Below are positions 6,130-9,948 of a DNA stretch of 9,948 nt, in pieces. The notes below the pieces were generated by a model. That model worked only from the letters and a program-made list of their open reading frames with translations, made no database searches and was not told where the DNA came from. Position 1 is the stretch's first letter; the number at the start of each line of letters is the position of its first letter. The stretch is from DASUTW01 sp035513995 (GTDB lineage: Bacteria > Actinomycetota > UBA4738 > CALAEC01): contig DATKBL010000049.1 in the NCBI GenBank assembly GCA_035513995.1, positions 1 to 9,948 of the forward strand, read 5' to 3'. The position numbers and the translations under genes were made by a program.

Positions 6130-7107
6130 TTGGCCGAGAGCACCACGCAGGTGAAGATCCTCGTCCCGGGCGATCGTTCGATGGTCGCCCTCCTCGGAGA
6201 GCGGGACGAGTTCCTCAAGATCATCGAGAGCGCCTTCGGCTCGTCCATCCTCGTGCGCGGGAACGAGATCGCGATCTCGGGCCCGCCCGAGGAGGTGGAG
6301 CGCGTCGCGGTGCTGTTCGAGGAGCTGCTCACGCTGCTCGAGCGGGGTCAGCCGCTCAGCCCCGAGTCGGTCGAGCGAACGATCGACATGATCAAGCGGG
6401 ACGAGGGGCGTCCGTCCGAGGTGCTCACCGAGGTGCTGCGCACCGCCCGAAGGAAGACGATCGCCCCCAAGACGGTGGGCCAGAAGCGCTACGTGGAGGC
6501 GATCAACCGCTCGACGGTGACCTTCGCGATCGGGCCGGCCGGCACCGGGAAGACCTACCTCGCCGTGGCGGCCGCGGTGCGCGCACTCCAGGAGAAGGAG
6601 ATCTCGCGGATCATCCTCACGCGCCCCGCGGTCGAGGCTGGCGAGCGGCTCGGGTTCCTCCCGGGAACCCTGTACGAGAAGATCGACCCGTACCTCAAAC
6701 CCCTCTACGATGCCCTCTACGAGATGATCGAGGCCGACACCTTCCAACGGGCGATGGAGCGAGGGACGATCGAGGTCGCGCCGCTCGCGTACATGCGCGG
6801 CCGAACGCTCAACGACTCCTTCATCATCCTCGACGAGGCCCAGAACACCTCGCCCGAGCAGATGAAGATGTTCCTCACGCGGCTCGGCTTCGGCTCGCGG
6901 GCCGTGGTGAACGGCGACGTGACCCAGGTCGACCTGCCCACCGGACAGCGCTCGGGGCTGATGGTGGTCGAGGAGATCCTCGAGGGGATCGAAGACATCG
7001 AGTTCATCCACCTCGGGGCGCGCGACGTGGTCCGCCACAAGATCGTCCAGGACATCGTGGAGGCGTACCGTGTATTCGGCGAGCAGAAGGCGCGCGCGAG
7101 CGAGTGA
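6130..7107 (+). CDS. phoH: PhoH family ATPase
   Basis: From the TTG at 6130 the product has 325 residues, typical for PhoH (about 320-350). It has a KH-like N-terminal region (about 5-70, including GDRSMVALLGERDEFLKIIE and ILVRGNEIAISGP). The P-loop NTPase domain contains KTVGQKRYVEAI (114-125), Walker A GPAGTGKT (135-142), LTRPAVEAGERLGFLPG (163-179) and Walker B FIILDEAQN (231-239). It ends with NGDVTQVDLP (261-270). PhoH proteins are cytoplasmic ATPases tied by context to RNA metabolism and phosphate stress, but their exact reaction is not settled. A longer reading from a GTG at 6046 is rejected because that codon lies upstream of the promoter and hairpin. The gene is followed by ybeY after six bases, a conserved pairing across bacteria that suggests a joint role in ribosome or RNA processing. 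Confidence 0.96.
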   Translation: MAESTTQVKILVPGDRSMVALLGERDEFLKIIESAFGSSILVRGNEIAISGPPEEVERVAVLFEELLTLLERGQPLSPESVERTIDMIKRDEGRPSEVLTEVLRTARRKTIAPKTVGQKRYVEAINRSTVTFAIGPAGTGKTYLAVAAAVRALQEKEISRIILTRPAVEAGERLGFLPGTLYEKIDPYLKPLYDALYEMIEADTFQRAMERGTIEVAPLAYMRGRTLNDSFIILDEAQNTSPEQMKMFLTRLGFGSRAVVNGDVTQVDLPTGQRSGLMVVEEILEGIEDIEFIHLGARDVVRHKIVQDIVEAYRVFGEQKARASE

Positions 7108-7113
7108 TCCCCG

Positions 7114-7560
7114 ATGAGCGACGACCCCTCCAGTAGACCGATCGTCCTCATCTCCGACCGCCAGGACCAACCGGTGGACGAGCCCGAGCTCCTCCGCCTC
7201 GCGCGGGAGACCCTCCAGGCCGAGGGCCGCGCCGACGTCGAGCTCTCGGTGAGCCTGGTGAGCCGGGACGAGATCGCCGAGCTCCACGAGCGCTACCTGG
7301 GCGAGCCCGGGCCGACCGACGTGCTCTCGTTCCCGCAGGACGAGGAAGCGGAGGAGGGCGTGCGCCTCCTGGGCGACGTCGTGGTCTGCCCCGAGGTGGC
7401 CGCCGAGCAGGAGGGCGCCGAGTCGGAGGTCGGCCTGCTCCTCGTCCACGGGATCCTGCACCTCCTCGGATACGACCACGAGGCCGACGAGGACCGCGCC
7501 GTGATGTGGGCGCGGCAGGCCGCGTACGCCGGGGTGACCATGGAGCCGGAGCACCCATGA
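7114..7560 (+). CDS. ybeY: Endoribonuclease YbeY (rRNA maturation factor)
   Basis: The 148-residue protein is a UPF0054 family metalloprotein linked to 16S rRNA 3'-end maturation and 70S quality control. The zinc motif HGILHLLGYDH (112-122) has the three metal-binding histidines H112, H116 and H122. The second conserved segment, LHERYLGEPGPTDVLSFPQDE (57-77), has the actinobacterial form, with Pro-Gly-Pro-Thr-Asp-Val in place of the RGxxxPTNV seen in E. coli; the Arg found there is Leu here, as in other actinobacterial homologues. The ATG at 7114 is six bases after the phoH stop. The stop overlaps the next gene as ATGA, so the phoH-ybeY-corC block is translationally linked. Confidence 0.97.
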   Translation: MSDDPSSRPIVLISDRQDQPVDEPELLRLARETLQAEGRADVELSVSLVSRDEIAELHERYLGEPGPTDVLSFPQDEEAEEGVRLLGDVVVCPEVAAEQEGAESEVGLLLVHGILHLLGYDHEADEDRAVMWARQAAYAGVTMEPEHP

Positions 7561-8816
7561 TCTGGATGATCGCGGCCGTCGTGTTCCTCGTCATCTTCGG
7601 GTCGGTCCTGGCGATGGCCGAGGCCTCCATCAGCCGGATGAACCGCGTCCGAGCCCTCGCGCTCGAGGACGAGGGCCGTCGCAACGCGTCGCTCCTCGTC
7701 AAGATCGAGAGCGATCCGCCGCGCTATCTGAACGCGATCTACCTCTGGGTGATGCTCGCGCAGAACGGGTCCGCGATCCTGATCGCGATCATCGCCGACC
7801 GCCTCTACGGCAGCCTTGGCATCACCCTGCTCTCGGTCGCGTTCACGCTCGTGTACTTCATCATCGTCGAGGCGATGTCGAAGACGTTCGCGATCCTCAA
7901 CAGCGACCGCGTGTCGCTCGCGCTCGCCCCGGTCGTGTACTTCCTCTCCCGCGTCCTGGCGTGGCCCACGCGGCTGCTGATCGGCGTCGCCAACGTCCTG
8001 CTCCCCGGCAAGGGGCTGCGCGCCGGACCGTTCGTCTCCGAGGAGGAGATCCGCGCGATGGCCGAGGCCGGGAGCGAGGAGGGCGCGATCGAGGAGGAGG
8101 AGAAGGAGCTGATCCACTCGATCTTTGAGTTCGGCGACACGATCGTTCGCGAGGTGATGGTCCCGCGCCCCGACATGATCACGATCCAGAAGGACGACGT
8201 GCTCGACGACGTGCTCGACCTCGTCCTCCGGCACGGCTACTCGCGGATCCCCGTGAGCAGCAACGGGCCCGACGAGATCGTCGGCGTGATCTACGCGAAG
8301 GACGTCATGCGACAGCTTCACCGCGGGCGGAAGGACCGAAAGGTCGAGGACCTCATGCGGAAGCCCTACTTCGTCCCCGAGTCGAAGAAGGTCTCCGAGC
8401 TGCTGCGCGATATGCAGCGAGAGAAGTTCCACCTGGCGATGGTCGTGGACGAGTACGGCGCCGTCTCGGGGCTGGTCACGCTAGAGGACCTGCTCGAGGA
8501 GATCGTCGGCGAGATCGAGGACGAGTACGACCGCGAGGAGCCGAACGTCGAGCCGGCGGGCGAGGACCGCCTCCGCGTGAACGCACGCCTGCCGGTGGAC
8601 GAGCTGAACGAGCTCCTCGACGTCGAGCTCCCCAACACCGAGTGGGACACGGTGGGCGGGCTGGTGATGGGGATCCTCGGGCGCGTCCCGGCGGTGGGGG
8701 AGAAGGTCGAGTTCGAGGGCCTTCGCTTCACGGCCGAGCGGGTGCAGGGCCGGCGCATCGGGAAGATCCTGATCGAGCGCCTGCCCCAGGAGCCGGCGGA
8801 GGCCACCGCTGAGTAG
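7557..8816 (+). CDS. CNNM/CBS-domain membrane protein (CorC/HlyC family, hemolysin-like)
   Basis: This 419-residue protein has the standard three-part layout. The CNNM (DUF21) transmembrane region (about 1-150) has hydrophobic segments near 2-20, 63-80, 90-106 and 121-145. A paired CBS domain follows (about 195-320; VREVMVPRPDMITI, RIPVSSNGPDEIVGVIYAKD, MVVDEYGAVSGLVTLEDLLEEIVGEI). The C-terminal CorC_HlyC domain (about 335-412) includes LPNTEWDTVGGLVMG. Family members act at the membrane and are associated with magnesium or cobalt homeostasis; the old name hemolysin is not a demonstrated function. The helix usually containing a Pro-Lys pair reads VEAMSKTFA, with Ser for Pro. Start ATG 7557 overlaps the ybeY stop as ATGA and has GGAG at 7548-7551, five bases upstream. 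An acidic linker EEGAIEEEEKE precedes the CBS pair. Confidence 0.95.
   Translation: MIWMIAAVVFLVIFGSVLAMAEASISRMNRVRALALEDEGRRNASLLVKIESDPPRYLNAIYLWVMLAQNGSAILIAIIADRLYGSLGITLLSVAFTLVYFIIVEAMSKTFAILNSDRVSLALAPVVYFLSRVLAWPTRLLIGVANVLLPGKGLRAGPFVSEEEIRAMAEAGSEEGAIEEEEKELIHSIFEFGDTIVREVMVPRPDMITIQKDDVLDDVLDLVLRHGYSRIPVSSNGPDEIVGVIYAKDVMRQLHRGRKDRKVEDLMRKPYFVPESKKVSELLRDMQREKFHLAMVVDEYGAVSGLVTLEDLLEEIVGEIEDEYDREEPNVEPAGEDRLRVNARLPVDELNELLDVELPNTEWDTVGGLVMGILGRVPAVGEKVEFEGLRFTAERVQGRRIGKILIERLPQEPAEATAE
8798..8802 (+). promoter_or_regulatory. Shine-Dalgarno supporting a CTG start of cdd
   Basis: GGAGG lies six bases before the CTG at 8809, inside the 3' end of the corC-like gene. It is a full match to the anti-Shine-Dalgarno core at optimal spacing, and no other start codon in the cdd frame is near it. 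The site therefore decides the start of a gene that has no ATG, GTG or TTG at its expected beginning. Confidence 0.6.
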
Positions 8817-9222
8817 CCTCGACCCCGACCGAGCCCGGGCCCTGCTGGCGTCGGCGCGGGAGGCTCGCGACCGGGCCTACGCCCCCTACTCGGGGTTCCG
8901 GGTGGGTGCCGCGGTGCTGACGGCCGACGACCGGGTGGTCTCCGGCGCCAACGTCGAGAACGCCTCCTACCCCCTCTCCGTGTGCGCCGAGCGCACGGCC
9001 GTGCAGCGCGCGGTGACCGAGCCGGGCAGCCGAGAGCTGGTGGCCGTGGCCGTGGTGTCCTCCGCGGAGGCCGAGACATGGCCCTGCGGGGGGTGCCGCC
9101 AGGTGCTCTACGAGTTCGGCCCGGGGATGCTCGTGATCACCGAGGACGCCGCGGGCGAGCCCGTCCTGCGGCGGCTCCCCGATCTGCTCCCCGAGGCGTT
9201 CGGCCCCGGCGACCTCCCGTGA
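8809..9222 (+). CDS. cdd: Cytidine deaminase, probable CTG start
   Basis: The 137-residue product deaminates cytidine and deoxycytidine to uridine and deoxyuridine in pyrimidine salvage. Zinc ligands and catalytic Glu are in CAE (59-61, Glu61 as proton shuttle), with PCGGC supplying Cys93 and Cys96. Substrate-binding residues lie in GANVENASYP (46-55), and the conserved YAPYSGFRVGAAVL (24-37) is present. The length fits the homotetrameric class (about 130). The frame is open back to a TGA at 8770 but contains no ATG, GTG or TTG before a GTG at 8902. That GTG falls after the conserved YxPYS segment, so it would cut off the family N-terminus. CTG 8809 restores the expected length, has GGAGG six bases upstream and overlaps the stop of the preceding gene (CTGAGTAG). 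Start confidence is moderate; function is secure. Confidence 0.9.
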   Translation: MSSLDPDRARALLASAREARDRAYAPYSGFRVGAAVLTADDRVVSGANVENASYPLSVCAERTAVQRAVTEPGSRELVAVAVVSSAEAETWPCGGCRQVLYEFGPGMLVITEDAAGEPVLRRLPDLLPEAFGPGDLP

Positions 9223-9948
9223 CGCGGTCGGGGCTCGTGGCGGTCGTCGGCCGCCCGAACACGGGCAAGTCCATGCTCGTCAACGCGCTCGTGGGTCAGA
9301 AGGTGTCGATCGTCTCCGACAAGCCCCAGACGACGCGCGACCGCATCCGGGGCGTGCTGACCACCGACGGCTGCCAGATCGTCCTCACCGACACGCCCGG
9401 GTTCCACAAGCCTCGCACCCTGCTCGGGAGGCGCCTCAACGAAGTGGTGGGCGAGTCCACCGCCGACGTGGACGCGATCGTCCAGGTCGTGGACGGCGCG
9501 GCGGGCGTGGGGCGGGGCGACGCCTTCGTCGCGGCCCGCCAGGTCCAGCCGCACGACGTCCTCAAGGTCTGCGCCGTGAACAAGATCGACCTGCTGTCGA
9601 AGGGCGCGGTCCTGCCCCAGCTCGAGGCGGCGGCCGCGCTCACCGAGTTCGATCACGTGATCCCAGTGTCGGCGAAGACCGCCGACGGCGTCCCCGAGCT
9701 GCTGACGATCCTCATGGAAGCGCTCCCCGAGGGCCCGTTCCTCTTCCCCGAGGAGGAAGCCACCGATCAACCCCTCGAGCGTCGCGTTGCTGAGATCGTG
9801 CGCGAGAAGGCCCTCGCGATCACCCGCGAGGAGATCCCGCACTCGATCGCCACCCAGGTCGAGGAGCTCGAGCGCGAGGACGGCCTCGTGCGGATCCACT
9901 GCCTCGTGCTCGTCGAGCGCGAGTCCCAGAAGGGCATCGTGATCGGGA
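9219..9948 (+). CDS. era: GTPase Era, N-terminal 243 residues (partial at right edge)
   Basis: Era is an essential GTPase that binds the 3' end of 16S rRNA and checks 30S maturation. The G domain shows G1 GRPNTGKS (11-18), the switch I region KPQTTRDRIRG (35-45), G3 DTPG (58-61), G4 NKID (121-124) and G5 SAK (151-153). The RTLLGRRLNEVV segment is typical of the family. The KH domain begins near residue 185 (REKALAITREEIPHS, then LVERESQKGIVIG) and is cut at the edge just where the GxxG RNA-binding loop would start; about 60 residues are missing. GRPNTGKS, in place of the more widespread GRPNVGKS, is the actinobacterial form. The residue after GKS is Met where Thr is usual. The GTG start at 9219 overlaps the cdd stop as GTGA and has no Shine-Dalgarno, so it is probably coupled to cdd translation. 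Confidence 0.97.
   Translation, partial: MTRSGLVAVVGRPNTGKSMLVNALVGQKVSIVSDKPQTTRDRIRGVLTTDGCQIVLTDTPGFHKPRTLLGRRLNEVVGESTADVDAIVQVVDGAAGVGRGDAFVAARQVQPHDVLKVCAVNKIDLLSKGAVLPQLEAAAALTEFDHVIPVSAKTADGVPELLTILMEALPEGPFLFPEEEATDQPLERRVAEIVREKALAITREEIPHSIATQVEELEREDGLVRIHCLVLVERESQKGIVIG

Noticed and set aside
4774..7554. Very long minus-strand open frame (over 900 codons) opposite dnaJ, rsmE, HIT, phoH and ybeY.
   Set aside because: Its translation is low-complexity Arg/His/Leu/Asp-rich with no motif, and it crosses promoters and gene borders; it is a codon-bias shadow.
8902..8904. GTG 8902 as the cdd start.
   Set aside because: It removes the conserved YAPYSGF segment and about 30 residues of a small compact enzyme, and has no Shine-Dalgarno.
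1..9948. A hidden novel system: defence genes, mobile element, CRISPR array, prophage or biosynthetic cluster.
   Set aside because: Every sizeable stretch is accounted for by well-known housekeeping genes; no arrays of repeats, transposase, integrase or unexplained conserved frame is visible.

Overview
This is a GC-rich, almost fully coding stretch of a bacterial chromosome carrying conserved housekeeping genes. The order is holA (3' end), rpsT (reverse strand), lepA, hrcA, dnaJ, rsmE, a HIT-family gene, phoH, ybeY, a corC-like CBS-domain gene, cdd and era (5' part). This order is characteristic of Actinomycetota. Several protein details agree: Era has GRPNTGKS in its P-loop, YbeY has the PGPTDVLSFP form of its conserved segment, and predicted leaderless starts recur. 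Codon use is strongly G/C-ending throughout. I cannot place it below phylum. Some details (LepA directly beside hrcA with no hemW between them, unusual start codons) would fit an uncultured or deep-branching actinobacterial lineage, but that is inference.

Layout. Bases 1-560 hold the C-terminal part of the DNA polymerase III delta subunit, converging on rpsT (581-847, minus). Between rpsT and lepA (848-913) lie two back-to-back promoters whose -10 boxes sit where both mRNAs would start at or next to the initiation codon. lepA (914-2731) encodes elongation factor 4. A CIRCE operator (2741-2767) then precedes hrcA (2781-3812) and dnaJ (3815-4906), a heat-shock repressor and co-chaperone pair that HrcA should autoregulate. 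rsmE (4903-5676) overlaps dnaJ by four bases. A fresh -10 box built on the rsmE stop codon introduces the HIT gene (5686-6030). The only sizeable gap (6031-6129) holds a consensus TATAAT box and a 9-bp stem-loop that would form the extreme 5' end of the phoH mRNA. From phoH (6130-7107) on, ybeY, corC-like, cdd and era are packed with overlaps or gaps of at most a few bases, which looks like one transcription unit running off the right edge.

How the genes fit together. Most products serve ribosomes and protein quality control: S20, EF4, the 16S rRNA methyltransferase RsmE, the rRNA-processing nuclease YbeY and the 30S-assembly GTPase Era on the ribosome side, and HrcA/DnaJ on the stress side. 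PhoH is a nucleic-acid-linked ATPase often adjacent to ybeY. The CBS-domain membrane protein and cytidine deaminase are regular passengers of this cluster.

No mobile element, CRISPR array, tRNA or rRNA, defence system or novel multi-gene system is visible. The points worth a second look are at the expression level: repeated leaderless start architecture, a CTG start for cdd supported by a good Shine-Dalgarno, the 5'-terminal hairpin of phoH, and a perfect 16-bp inverted repeat inside dnaJ.
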